Source: Candidatus Methanohalarchaeum thermophilum (GTDB taxonomy: Archaea; Halobacteriota; Methanonatronarchaeia; Methanonatronarchaeales; Methanonatronarchaeaceae). Taken from it: a DNA stretch of 64,000 nt. Made by a program: the position numbers and the translations under genes. The stretch lies in NCBI GenBank assembly GCA_001914405.1, contig MSDW01000001.1, forward strand, positions 1,491,169 to 1,555,168, in the 5' to 3' direction. Below, one piece after another: positions 18,648 to 27,898 of the stretch (positions are counted from its first letter, which is position 1; each line of letters begins with the position of its first letter). The notes below the pieces were generated by a model. That model was not told where the DNA came from. It saw only the letters and a list, made by a program, of their open reading frames with translations, and did not search any database.

Positions 18648-19260
18648 TTTTTATCGAATTTGGTTTTTTTTGTTTTCCTTCTAAAGGCGATGTGAATCCT
18701 CCTGATATAATTAATCGGAGAGCTTCATCAACCTCCATGTCTATTGAGGTAATTTGATCCCGGGAAACAAATACCATCATACCAGAGGTAGGATTTGGAG
18801 ATGTTGGAACATATACACTAATCACATCTTTATCTGTTTTTTCTTGAACTTCTTCAATCTCTGCACCTGTTATCAAACCTAGGGAATGTACTCCTTGTCT
18901 TGGATACTCTAATAAAACCACATTCTTGAATTCTTCATCTCTGACAAATATAGCTGAAGTTAATTGCTTTGCAGCTCCATACAACTCTCTTAAAATAGGT
19001 ATTTTATCAATATAGGTATCTACTATAGAAACCAATTTTTTTCCTATTGTGGCTCTAGTGAATCCTCCAATTGCTAGGAGAACGCCAAATAATATAAGTA
19101 AACTTAGGCCAGGGATACTTTTATCGAAAAATAACTTGATAACAGGATCAATTAAATTATGGATCGCTCTAAAGGACCACCAAAGCACGAAAAAAGTAAA
19201 AAATAAAGGAACAACTACTACTATTCCAGCAACTAAATAATCTCGTAATTTCTTGAGCAT
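18637..19260 (-). CDS. DUF502 family membrane protein
   Basis: 207 residues. Two N-terminal membrane segments (about 7-30 and 50-72: LVAGIVVVVPLFFTFFVLWW and LSLLILFGVLLAIGGFTRA) followed by a soluble domain with YGAAKQLTSAIF and TSPNPTSGMMVFV, the pattern of DUF502. Function unknown. First gene of the rio2 operon, with an 11-base overlap. Confidence 0.85.
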   Translation of the reverse strand: MLKKLRDYLVAGIVVVVPLFFTFFVLWWSFRAIHNLIDPVIKLFFDKSIPGLSLLILFGVLLAIGGFTRATIGKKLVSIVDTYIDKIPILRELYGAAKQLTSAIFVRDEEFKNVVLLEYPRQGVHSLGLITGAEIEEVQEKTDKDVISVYVPTSPNPTSGMMVFVSRDQITSIDMEVDEALRLIISGGFTSPLEGKQKKPNSIKNDK

Positions 19261-19303
19261 TTATATACCAATCTTTATTAACTTAATCACTTTAAACAAC
19301 CAT

Positions 19304-19517
19304 TCAAATAACAACCCTGCCTTCTAATACAATACTAGTAATTTCTTCATTTAAGACTCCCTCGTAAAAGCATCTAAGAGATACCTAGGAGAAACGAACA
19401 ACTTTAGGTATATCTTCAAAAAAACCATCAATCTCTCCTTAGTCCTCTTCGATCTTTCTCAGTACACTATATTCAAGTAAATTATTTTTCTTCTATGGCC
19501 TTAAGGTCTTTTTCCAT
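19304..19517 (-). pseudogene. Decayed small gene
   Basis: The minus strand starts MEKDLKAIEEK at 19517, shifts frame, then reads NNLLEYSVLRKIEED, GEIDGFFEDIPKVVRFS, RCFYEGVLNEEITSIVLEG with two in-frame stops, ending at 19304. About 70 codons in its intact form. The family is not recognised. AT-rich TTTATATACT lies upstream and may be its old TATA box. Confidence 0.35.
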
Positions 19518-19837
19518 CAATTAGACTACGAAAAACAAATTTGGTAAAACCTTTAGAGTATATAAACTACCAGTGCGGTTAATTCATAAAGTCCTCTTCC
19601 TCAATCTACTATAGATTTGAATACCTATATTTTAGGAGGCCAAAAAATTGAAACGACAGTGATAAAACCCATATTAAAAATGATTTAGTAAGTTATCTAT
19701 AGCCAATTATGGTCTTTAAATGAAACGGTTTTAAATACTTTAATTTCTCCTCTTTTAAGCTAATTAAGCTGGAAACTCAGTCAAAAAAGAGGCTCAAACT
19801 TTTTATGCCAAACAAATGGAACGGATAAAGGGGCAAT
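19518..19837. other. Intergenic, no gene seen
   Basis: AT-rich and closed in all frames until the GC-rich TnpB fragment begins. Confidence 0.3.
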
Positions 19838-20350
19838 GTCAGCTACTCACTGCTGAAGCGGTAGGGTTGTCGGTGGACTCCTGTTCAAACTCCAATCCAA
19901 AGTGGACACTAGATGTGTCGCTCACGTTCAACGTCCCCAACTTCAGGGCCAGCTAATCCGTGGCCCAACCTATCAGGACGTTTGCTCAATGGTAAAGATA
20001 AAAACCTGAGACCGACATTCTTCACCGCGTTATAGTCGCCGTCAACCTCATACCCACACTCATTGCACGCAAACCAGCCCGTCTCCTTGTCTCGATTCGT
20101 GCTGGACTGATAGCCACACTTCGAGCAAGTCTCCGAGGAAAAGACAGGATTTATCAACTCGACCCGAATCCCATACTCAGCAGCCTTATACGCAATTTGC
20201 TCTTGCAGTTCACGGAACACCCAGTTTTACATCTGCCATTTCAAGCGATCATCGTGGGCATCCATCCACTCCCAGATATGCGCCAATTCCGCGACGGCAA
20301 TGTACGAAAAGTCGTGTTGCAGGGCTTCCGAGCTGTCACCGGTGAAGTTA
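19838..20350 (-). pseudogene. tnpB: Haloarchaeal-type tnpB, C-terminal fragment
   Basis: The minus strand reads VAELAHIWEWMDAHDD, a TAA, then FRELQEQIAYKAAEYGIRVE, the zinc ribbon CSKCGYQSS...CNECGYEVDGDYNA (RuvC-III), stopping at 19909. The phrase resembles IS1341-type TnpB of haloarchaea. Unlike everything around it the segment is GC-rich with haloarchaeal codon choice (GCC, GAC, CTC), so it was probably received recently from a halophile. The right end near 19838-19866 keeps the hairpin and GTCAG. The N-terminal two thirds are missing. Confidence 0.8.
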
Positions 20351-20428
20351 AATGAAAAAAATATATATAAGAATATTAATAGATTTAGAATTTAAAATAC
20401 TGTGAATACAAATTAATATAGGTTTTAT

Positions 20429-20640
20429 CTTAGTGGTTGAGAAGACTCTTTTCTAAAATCAGAGATTTGAGGGAGGGATTTCTCACCAAATAAGTTAAAA
20501 AAATATCGGGCTGCTCCCTCTATGAACGAAGGGGTCTTAGCCCTCAGAGGGAAGATAATGAGGTAGAGGCTATTAGACACATGTCTTTGGAAGCTTTTTC
20601 CTTTCATGAACGATGTGAGGTAAGGTAGAGGTAGTTTACT
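20429..20640 (+). mobile_element. Short non-coding IS derivative D
   Basis: 212 bp after TTAT (20425-20428). The left end CTTAGTGGTTGAGAAGACTC is immediately followed by an inverted left-end sequence (TTTCTCACCAAATAAG, the complement of the end at 60632-60647). A hairpin CTCCCTCTATGAACGAAGGG and a right end GGTAGAGGTAGTTTAC like that of the IS at 58631 follow. Probably an internal-deletion derivative. Confidence 0.6.
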
Positions 20641-20754
20641 TTTATCTAGTAGGGGGGGGTGGTATGATCTTTTTTGTTTAGGGAAGATGAGTATGTCAGG
20701 TTTTGGGACTAAGTTTATGGTATGAGTTTGAGTTAACTAAAATTGTGGTTATTT

Positions 20755-22278
20755 ATGCGTGATAAAATAGAGTCAATAGATCCGGTTAGTGGGGAGGTTA
20801 TTAAATCTTATAGTTTACCTAAGGAGGAAGAGATTGGGGAAATTGTGGATAGATCTAGGGAGGCTTCACTATCTTGGGGGGATACCTCTCTTGCAGAGAG
20901 ATCAGAGTATCTTGGGGCTATTAGGGAAATAGTAGTGGATGAACTTGAGAATATAGTTGATGTTATCCAGAGGGATACGGGGAAACCTGAAGTTGAGGTT
21001 ATGATGTCGGATGTGTTAGCAACATTGGAGCTTATAAAATATTATGAAAATAACTTGGAAGAGATTTTAAGTAGAGAAAAGAGGAAAACTCCTTTGATTT
21101 TTTATCAAAATGAGTCTTATGTAGATTATGAGCCTTATGGAGTAGTTTTAGTGATTGCGCCATGGAATTATCCTTTTCAGTTGGCTTTGATACCTACTGT
21201 AACGGCTTTAGCAGCTGGAAATACTGTTGTTTTGAAGCCATCTGAGGTTACTCCTTACACGGGTGAAATGATAGAGAAAGTGTTAGAACAAGCTGATTTA
21301 CCGAGCGGAGTTTTTCAGGTTATTCAGGGTGACGGTGAGGTTGGTGAAAAGATAATAGAACAGGAACCGGATAAAGTTTTTCTTACGGGAGCTGTTGAGA
21401 CTGGAAAAAAAGTGATGAAGAAGGCGTCTAAGAACTTGATTCCTGTGCAGTTAGAGTTGGGTGGGAAGGATCCAATGATCGTTTTTGAAGACGCTCAAAT
21501 AGATAGAGCAGTAAAGGGAGCAGTTTATGGTGGATTAGCTAATTCAGGGCAATTGTGTATCTCTGTTGAAAGATTATATGTTGAAGATAGTATTAAGGAA
21601 GATTTTACTAAAAAATTAATTCGTGAAGTTAAGGATCTTGATATTGGAGATGAAAATAGTAGAGATTTTGAATTGGGTCCTATGATAAGGGAAGAACAGA
21701 TAGATGTGGTGAGAGATCAATTTGAAGATGCTATTAGTAAAGGAGCTGAGTCCTTGACTGAATGGAAAACTGAGGGAAGATACCTGTTTCCTCAAGTATT
21801 GGTTAATGTCGATCACAGTATGAAAGTTATGAAAGAGGAGACATTCGGCCCTTTGATTCCTGTTATGGGATTTAATGATGAAGAAGAAGCAATTAAGTTA
21901 GCTAATGACTCTGAATATGGATTGGATGCAAGTGTTTGGTCTGAAAATATCAGTAAAGCTAAAAGAATAGCCTCAGATCTCGAGACAGGGAACTGTTACA
22001 TAAATGATGTGGTTAAAAATATAGGAAATCCCTATTTGCCCTTCGGAGGAGCTAAAAAAAGTGGAATAGGTCATTACCATGGCCCAGAAGGCTTAAAATG
22101 TTTTACTCAGAGTAAGTCGGTGATGATAAATAAGAATAAAACGGATGAGATCAATTGGTTCCCTTATACTGAAGAACTTAGTGAAACTGCCAAAAAGCTA
22201 ATTCATACTCAATATGGGGATATAGGATTTTTAAGAAAGATCAAGAACCTCTTAGAGCTTAGAAAAAAACTAAAATAG
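20755..22278 (+). CDS. Aldehyde dehydrogenase, probably for a carotenoid aldehyde
   Basis: 507 residues from the ATG at 20755 (a TTG at 20743 is possible). It oxidises an aldehyde to the acid with NAD(P)+. ALDH marks: APWNYPFQLALIPTVTALAA (substrate/cofactor entry), the NAD-site FLTGAVETGKKVM, LELGGKDP with the general-base Glu, and the nucleophile in SGQLCISVERLYV; PFGGAKKSGIGHYHGPEGL near the end. A succinate-semialdehyde dehydrogenase role cannot be excluded, but the next genes are a methyltransferase-like protein and two CrtN/CrtI-type enzymes, an order that recalls staphyloxanthin-type C30 carotenoid clusters where an ALDH oxidises the terminal aldehyde. Confidence 0.85.
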   Translation: MRDKIESIDPVSGEVIKSYSLPKEEEIGEIVDRSREASLSWGDTSLAERSEYLGAIREIVVDELENIVDVIQRDTGKPEVEVMMSDVLATLELIKYYENNLEEILSREKRKTPLIFYQNESYVDYEPYGVVLVIAPWNYPFQLALIPTVTALAAGNTVVLKPSEVTPYTGEMIEKVLEQADLPSGVFQVIQGDGEVGEKIIEQEPDKVFLTGAVETGKKVMKKASKNLIPVQLELGGKDPMIVFEDAQIDRAVKGAVYGGLANSGQLCISVERLYVEDSIKEDFTKKLIREVKDLDIGDENSRDFELGPMIREEQIDVVRDQFEDAISKGAESLTEWKTEGRYLFPQVLVNVDHSMKVMKEETFGPLIPVMGFNDEEEAIKLANDSEYGLDASVWSENISKAKRIASDLETGNCYINDVVKNIGNPYLPFGGAKKSGIGHYHGPEGLKCFTQSKSVMINKNKTDEINWFPYTEELSETAKKLIHTQYGDIGFLRKIKNLLELRKKLK

Positions 22279-22320
22279 CGTAAAATTAATTTAATCTAAA
22301 GAAATTTAACTGATTCATTA

Positions 22321-22926
22321 ATGTTCGAGTTGCATTCACTTTATGAAATAATATCTTTCAACTATAGAACAGTTTTCTTTTTGATTATAACTATAGGATG
22401 GTTTTTGGAGTTTTTAATTCCATTTTCTAGTAAGATAAATATTAAAGACGGAAAGACTGAAAATAGATCTTTTTATTTGATATTAATTGCAATAATTTTT
22501 TGTATTTTATTTACTACGCTCTTTAGGATATTAGGGTTCTATAATCTTGCTTCAAGTAGCTTAATTATTGCTCAATGGATATCCAATCTGTTGTATCTAT
22601 TCGGTTTATTGATCAGATACTGGTCATTAGTACTTCTGGGAGACTACTTCACTAGGAATTTAAAAGTAGAGAAAGGCCAAAAACTCGTAGAAAAAGGATT
22701 ATATAGATACATTAGACATCCATCCTATTTAGGTTTACTGTTACTAACTTTAGGAGTAGTAGGTTTTATTGGTAATATATTAGGATTTGCTACTATACCA
22801 CTGATTCTATTCCCTGCACTAAGATCTAGAATAGAGATAGAAGAAAAAATGATGTTAGAAGTATTAGGTGAAGATTACGCAAAATGGCGTGAAAACCGTT
22901 ATAAATTATTACCTCTTATATATTAA
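22321..22926 (+). CDS. Isoprenylcysteine carboxyl methyltransferase-like membrane protein
   Basis: 201 residues, about five membrane segments. The C-terminal half has the ICMT/PEMT signature: LVEKGLYRYIRHPSYLGLL (SAM site) and the later Glu pair and GEDYAKWRENRYKLLPLIY. Members methylate carboxyl groups or lipids using SAM. It lies 42 bases after the aldehyde dehydrogenase gene and just before two carotenoid flavoproteins, so a carotenoid carboxylate is a possible substrate (inference). Confidence 0.7.
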   Translation: MFELHSLYEIISFNYRTVFFLIITIGWFLEFLIPFSSKINIKDGKTENRSFYLILIAIIFCILFTTLFRILGFYNLASSSLIIAQWISNLLYLFGLLIRYWSLVLLGDYFTRNLKVEKGQKLVEKGLYRYIRHPSYLGLLLLTLGVVGFIGNILGFATIPLILFPALRSRIEIEEKMMLEVLGEDYAKWRENRYKLLPLIY

Positions 22927-22940
22927 TAGAGGTAATTATA

Positions 22941-24437
22941 ATTAATATTAGTAGAACAAAAAAGGTTTTAGTAATAGGTGGTGGACTTGGAGGGATTTCG
23001 GCGGCTGCATCGTTAGCTGCTGAAGGATACGATGTCGAGATCTATGAAAAGAATGATCACTTAGGGGGAAAATTAAACCAAAAAAAACAAGATGGTTTTT
23101 CTTTTGACCTAGGGCCATCGATTTTGACGCTTCCCTCGATTTTTTCTCGTCTTTTTGAGTGGGCGGGCAAGGACATGGAAGATTATGTAGAAATTGAGAA
23201 GGTAGAACCTCAATGGCGGTCTTTTTTCCCAGATGGGGCTATAATTGATCTTTATTCTGATTTAGATCGAACGATAAAAGCTAATGAAGAAATAGATGAA
23301 GATGATGGGAAACAAATTAGGCGCTTTCTAGATTACAGCAAGAAATTATATGAAAATGTGAAAGATGGGTACTTTGAAGAGGGCATAGATAATAGATGGG
23401 AGTTAATAAAATATTATGGTCCAATAAGGCTTTTAACTAGTTTTGATTATTTTTCAACGCTTAATCAGGGTGTAGAAAGATATATAGGAAAGGATCACCT
23501 GCAGGACATGTTTGACTTTTTTATCAAGTATGTGGGCTCTTCCCCTTATGATGCTCCAGCTATCCTCAATCTGTTACCATATATCCAAATAGAATATGGG
23601 TTATGGTATGTTCCTGGTGGATTATATAAACTGTCTGAAGGATTAAGACAATTATTGGAAGATTTAGATGTAGAAATAAATCTTGAGGCAGAAGTCATAA
23701 ATTTAATTGAAGAAAATGGAAGAATTAAGGGATTAAAGCTTAAGGATGGAACTGAGAGAGAAGGAGATATTTTTGTTTCAAATATGGAGGTAATACCGGC
23801 TTACAAAAATCTCTTAGATGGAAATGAAGGTTTAGTAAAAAAATACGAGAAGAAATTTGAACCTGCTTGCTCTGGTTTAGTTATTCATCTAGGGTTGGAT
23901 AAGGAATATAGTCAATTGGAACACCATAACTTTTTCTTTTCGGCGAATCCTAAGGAACATTTTGATTCTATTTACCACGATTATGAATTACCTAAAGATC
24001 CAACTATCTACTTGGTAGCTACCACTAAATCCGATCAAACGCAGGCTCCGGAAGCACACGAGAATATAAAAGTTTTGCCCCATATCCCTCATCTTGGAGA
24101 AAATGACTTCAGTGAAGAGGACTATGAGAAGCTAAGAGATAGGGTTTTATCTAAATTAGAGAAGATGGGGCTGAAAGATCTTAGAGATCATATTGTTACA
24201 GAAGACATATGGACTCCAGAGGATATTAGAGATAAATATTATTCTAATGAGGGAGCCATTTATGGCGTGGTTTCAGACCGGAAAAAGAACTTAGGGTTTA
24301 AAGCCCCTAAATCAAGTAAAATATACAATAATCTTTACTTTGTAGGAGGTAGCGTAAACCCGGGTGGTGGTATGCCTATGGTTGTTCTTTCGGGTCAACA
24401 GGTAAAGGACATGATTTTAAGTAAAGAGAGAAGGTAG
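22941..24437 (+). CDS. CrtI/CrtN-family flavoprotein, CrtP/CrtNb-like (carotenoid oxidase type)
   Basis: About 498 residues. The frame has no ATG, GTG or TTG between a stop at 22902 and codon 62, yet the coding sequence clearly begins near 22941: ISRTKKVLVIGGGLGGISAA is the FAD-binding GxGxxG strand, EIYEKNDHLGGKLNQ the rest of it. The likely start is ATT at 22941, seven bases after GAGGT (22929-22933). The C-terminal FAD motif is LYFVGGSVNPGGGMPMVVLS; SVNPGGGMP resembles CrtP/CrtNb-like oxidases more than plain desaturases. Paired with crtN 80 bases downstream. Starting at the first TTG (23124) would remove the whole dinucleotide site. Confidence 0.8.
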   Translation: MNISRTKKVLVIGGGLGGISAAASLAAEGYDVEIYEKNDHLGGKLNQKKQDGFSFDLGPSILTLPSIFSRLFEWAGKDMEDYVEIEKVEPQWRSFFPDGAIIDLYSDLDRTIKANEEIDEDDGKQIRRFLDYSKKLYENVKDGYFEEGIDNRWELIKYYGPIRLLTSFDYFSTLNQGVERYIGKDHLQDMFDFFIKYVGSSPYDAPAILNLLPYIQIEYGLWYVPGGLYKLSEGLRQLLEDLDVEINLEAEVINLIEENGRIKGLKLKDGTEREGDIFVSNMEVIPAYKNLLDGNEGLVKKYEKKFEPACSGLVIHLGLDKEYSQLEHHNFFFSANPKEHFDSIYHDYELPKDPTIYLVATTKSDQTQAPEAHENIKVLPHIPHLGENDFSEEDYEKLRDRVLSKLEKMGLKDLRDHIVTEDIWTPEDIRDKYYSNEGAIYGVVSDRKKNLGFKAPKSSKIYNNLYFVGGSVNPGGGMPMVVLSGQQVKDMILSKERR

Positions 24438-24517
24438 CATGTGGAAAATAAACAACCTTAGGATATTAATTTTTTAATATAATCTTTAAATAAAATAATC
24501 TAAAGGAACTTTGGAAT

Positions 24518-26062
24518 ATGTCAGAAAGAAAAATAAAAAAGGATATAGGTATTGTTGGGGCAGGTCCTGGTGGTTTAGCTGCAGGAATGCTATTAGCGGA
24601 TGAGGGCTTCAATGTTGAGATATTTGAGGTTAAAGATAGAGTGGGAGGCCGGAATAGTTGGTTCGAGGAAGAAGGCTATAGATTCGATGTTGGACCAACC
24701 TTTTTTATGATGCCCTTTATACTTAGAGAGATCTTTGAGAAAACCGGAAGGGATCTGGATGATTACGTTGAGTTAGAGAGATTAGAACCTTTTTATCAGA
24801 TTGTTTACTCAGATGAGAAGAAATTGAAGACGTATTATGAACCAAGAAAGTTTAAGGAATCTATAGCAAATATAAACGAAGGAGATGTCGAAGGATACAA
24901 TAAATTCATGAATAGAAATGAGAAAAAAATGAAATACACATTACCGGTACTACAGAAACCTTACAGTAACTTATTTGACCTAATTAACTTTGATATGCTG
25001 AAGCTTTTAACTGTTCTAAGTCCTCAAAGAAGCCTTTGGGATGATCTTGGTTTAACATTCTCGGATGACAGAGTTAAGGTAGGTTTTACATTCCAATCAA
25101 AGTACTTAGGTATGTCTCCCTACAATTGTCCTTCAATGTTTAGTATCCTTCCTTTCATTGAATACAACTGGGGGATCTATCATGTCATGGGAGGACTTAA
25201 TCAGCTATCACAGGCTATGGCCAAGGTTTTTAGAGAAGAAAAGGGTACTATTAAACTTAATACAGAAGTTAAAGAAGTTATTATTGAAAAAGGTAATGCT
25301 AAGGGATTAAAACTGGATAATACTGAGATTAAGGAATATGATGAAGTTATTCTAAATTCTGATTTTGCTTGGTCTATGAAAAACCTATTTTCAAATAAAG
25401 AAAGGAGAAAATACACAAACGATAAATTAGATGATATGGGTTATTCTTGTTCAACCTTTATGCTTTATCTGGGGATGGACAAGGAATACAATGACCTTGA
25501 ACATAACAATATATTTATCGCTGAAGACTACCAAAAGAATTTCTTGCAGATAGAATCGAAGAATGAACTACCTAAGGATCCCTCTTTTTATGTACAGAAC
25601 GCAAGTGTGACAGATCCCTCTCTAGCTCCGGAAGGACATTCAGTTTTGTATATATTGGTTCCTGTTTCAAACCTAAAAGGAGAAATAGATTGGACAAAAG
25701 AAAAAGAAGACTTTAAAAACCTAGTTTTGGATAAGCTGGAGCAGAAAATAGGTGAAGAAGAGATTAGAGATCACATAGTCTATGAGAAGGTACTAACTCC
25801 AGAAGACTGGAAAGATGAATTTAATGTTGGTTACGGAGCTACATTTAACTTGGCTCACAACTTGACCCAGATGCTATACTTTAGACCTCATAACAAATTC
25901 GAGGAGTTCGATAATATCTGGCTCGTAGGAGGAGGAACAAATCCAGGAAGTGGGTTACCAACCATATATGAATCAGGAAGAATAACTGCAAACTTAATCA
26001 AAAAGAAATATGGCCTCGATTACACCTTTAGACATAACAAAGAAATAGAAAAACTTGAGTAA
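24518..26062 (+). CDS. Phytoene/diapophytoene desaturase family protein (CrtN/CrtI-like)
   Basis: 514 residues with a normal ATG. N-terminal FAD site [20 protein letters not shown] (11-30), [14 protein letters not shown], and C-terminal [20 protein letters not shown]. These enzymes insert double bonds in colourless carotenoid precursors. Length and motifs fit CrtN/CrtI. Third of the carotenoid-type genes. The C30 or C40 synthase that makes the precursor is not in this window, so chain length is inferred only from cluster resemblance. Confidence 0.82.
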   Translation: MSERKIKKDIGIVGAGPGGLAAGMLLADEGFNVEIFEVKDRVGGRNSWFEEEGYRFDVGPTFFMMPFILREIFEKTGRDLDDYVELERLEPFYQIVYSDEKKLKTYYEPRKFKESIANINEGDVEGYNKFMNRNEKKMKYTLPVLQKPYSNLFDLINFDMLKLLTVLSPQRSLWDDLGLTFSDDRVKVGFTFQSKYLGMSPYNCPSMFSILPFIEYNWGIYHVMGGLNQLSQAMAKVFREEKGTIKLNTEVKEVIIEKGNAKGLKLDNTEIKEYDEVILNSDFAWSMKNLFSNKERRKYTNDKLDDMGYSCSTFMLYLGMDKEYNDLEHNNIFIAEDYQKNFLQIESKNELPKDPSFYVQNASVTDPSLAPEGHSVLYILVPVSNLKGEIDWTKEKEDFKNLVLDKLEQKIGEEEIRDHIVYEKVLTPEDWKDEFNVGYGATFNLAHNLTQMLYFRPHNKFEEFDNIWLVGGGTNPGSGLPTIYESGRITANLIKKKYGLDYTFRHNKEIEKLE

Positions 26063-26308
26063 TTACGAGATAAGATAACATCATATCTGAAAAATATGGT
26101 AAAGGTAATATCGGAGCTTTTTTTACTCAAATGAGGTATTTAAGTTGAAAAAGAGTTTATGTTTTTTTAGATATGTCGTCAGCGAGATGAAAAATTTTTT
26201 AGTTTAATATTCTAAAAATTGAAGGTAAATGAAAGAGTTGGCGGCCGTTTACCAAAAAGTAATCTAAGAAGTGAGAGGTTTTTAGACCAAGAAAATTAAG
26301 TTGATTAA
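26063..26308. other. Intergenic, no gene seen
   Basis: Closed in all frames. It separates the carotenoid cluster from the membrane protein-GAPDH pair and probably carries the promoter of the latter. Confidence 0.3.
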
Positions 26309-26743
26309 ATGGATAAAATTAGAGGGATAAAAATTAGGGATTTTATAGGATATTTTGCAAGGATTCTTGGACTAGCTACTGTAATGGGGTTTTTATTTTT
26401 AACTGTTGCTATAGGGATTTTTTATATGTTTCAAGGAGGATTTCATTTAGTTAATGAAATATTACCTTATTCAGCAGTAGTAGGAGCAGTAGCCTTTGTA
26501 GCTGGAACTGCTTTCTTTGACTATAACGGATCTGACTACAAGAGATCTCTTATGGCAGGAGGAATATCAGCTATTATAGTCTCCTTCATATTGCTTTCAG
26601 TAGTAGAAGGAATACTATTTTACTTGAAAAACAACTTAAACACTGAGGTCTTTGCAACACTATTGTTTTCTTTTAGTTTTAGCGTGATAGCAAGTACAGT
26701 AATCTTGTGGTTATTCAAATCTAGGTTTTACTCCAAGGAGTGA
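26309..26743 (+). CDS. Small four-helix membrane protein, unrecognised
   Basis: 144 residues with four hydrophobic helices (about 15-40, 48-68, 80-105, 115-138), short loops and a basic N-terminus. No motif recognised. It ends eight bases before the GAPDH start, with GGAG of the GAPDH ribosome-binding site inside its last codons, so the two are co-transcribed. Function unknown. Confidence 0.65.
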   Translation: MDKIRGIKIRDFIGYFARILGLATVMGFLFLTVAIGIFYMFQGGFHLVNEILPYSAVVGAVAFVAGTAFFDYNGSDYKRSLMAGGISAIIVSFILLSVVEGILFYLKNNLNTEVFATLLFSFSFSVIASTVILWLFKSRFYSKE

Positions 26744-26750
26744 AATAAAT

Positions 26751-27773
26751 ATGGTTTCCAAGATCGGAATCAATGGATATGGTACAATAGGAAAAAGAGT
26801 AGCGGATGCGATTAAACTTCAAGATGACATGGAATTGGTAGGCGTAACCAAAAATACCCCAAATTTTGAAGCTAAATTGGCGGAGAAAAAGAATTACGAT
26901 CTTTATTCCTCAACAAAGAAAAGATACGATAAATTCGTGGAAAAAGGATACAAAGTAGAAGGAACATTAGACGATTTAATTGATAAAGTAGATCTTATAG
27001 TTGATTGTACGCCAGCTGGCATAGGAAAAAGAAATAAGAAAAAATACGAGGAAAACGATGTAAAAGCGATTTTTCAAGGAGGAGAATCGCACGAATTAAC
27101 TGATTTTTCCTTTAATTCTTCAATAAATTACGAAAAAGCACTAGGAAGAGATTATATAAGAGTCGTATCCTGTAATACAACAGCATTATGTCGAACTATT
27201 TCAAGATTAAAAAATAACTTTCAAATAGGAAAGATTCGAGCAACAATGATCAGAAGAGGCGGAGACCCAGACCAAGATGATAGAGGACCACTAAATGCCA
27301 TAAAACCTAAATTGGAGGTTCCAAGTCACCATGGCCCTGATGTACAATCAGTTGACTCTGAAATAGATATAGAAACAACAGCTGTAAAGGTACCTACAAC
27401 TATAATGCATATGCATTCACTAAATGTAGAGGTAAGTAAAGATATAACAAAGGAAAAAATAGTTTCCACACTTAGAAAAGATCCAAGAATACTACTAATA
27501 GAAAAAGACACAGGTATAGACTCTACCTCTAAGTTAGTAGAGCTAGCTAGAGATGAGGGAAGAAAGAGATACGATATATGGGAGATCCCTATCTGGGTAA
27601 AATCCATAGAAGTAACAGAAGGTGGAATATACCTTTTCCAAGCTGTACACCAAGAATCCGATGTAGTTCCAGAAAACATAGATGGAATCAGAGCAATGTT
27701 AGAACTAGAGAATTCAAGGGGAAAATCAAAACAGAAAACCAATGAAACCCTAGGAATCGGCGAATTACTATAA
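26751..27773 (+). CDS. gap: Glyceraldehyde-3-phosphate dehydrogenase, archaeal type II
   Basis: 340 residues. Reversible NAD(P)-dependent oxidation of glyceraldehyde 3-phosphate in glycolysis/gluconeogenesis. N-terminal Rossmann motif INGYGTIGKRVADAI; catalytic C141 in SCNTTALCR; archaeal-specific MIRRGGDPDQDDRGPLNAI and the HHGPDVQ segment. Length and motifs match the archaeal phosphorylating enzyme, not the bacterial one. Confidence 0.95.
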   Translation: MVSKIGINGYGTIGKRVADAIKLQDDMELVGVTKNTPNFEAKLAEKKNYDLYSSTKKRYDKFVEKGYKVEGTLDDLIDKVDLIVDCTPAGIGKRNKKKYEENDVKAIFQGGESHELTDFSFNSSINYEKALGRDYIRVVSCNTTALCRTISRLKNNFQIGKIRATMIRRGGDPDQDDRGPLNAIKPKLEVPSHHGPDVQSVDSEIDIETTAVKVPTTIMHMHSLNVEVSKDITKEKIVSTLRKDPRILLIEKDTGIDSTSKLVELARDEGRKRYDIWEIPIWVKSIEVTEGGIYLFQAVHQESDVVPENIDGIRAMLELENSRGKSKQKTNETLGIGELL

Positions 27774-27898
27774 AAACCTAAAAAATAAATTAAATTATAT
27801 TAAATTTAACTAACTTATTTTTTAATTCGAAGTTAAGAGGTATATGGTTTTATAAAGTTAGGTTATAGGGTTTTATATGTTTTTAGGGGGTTTTTACT

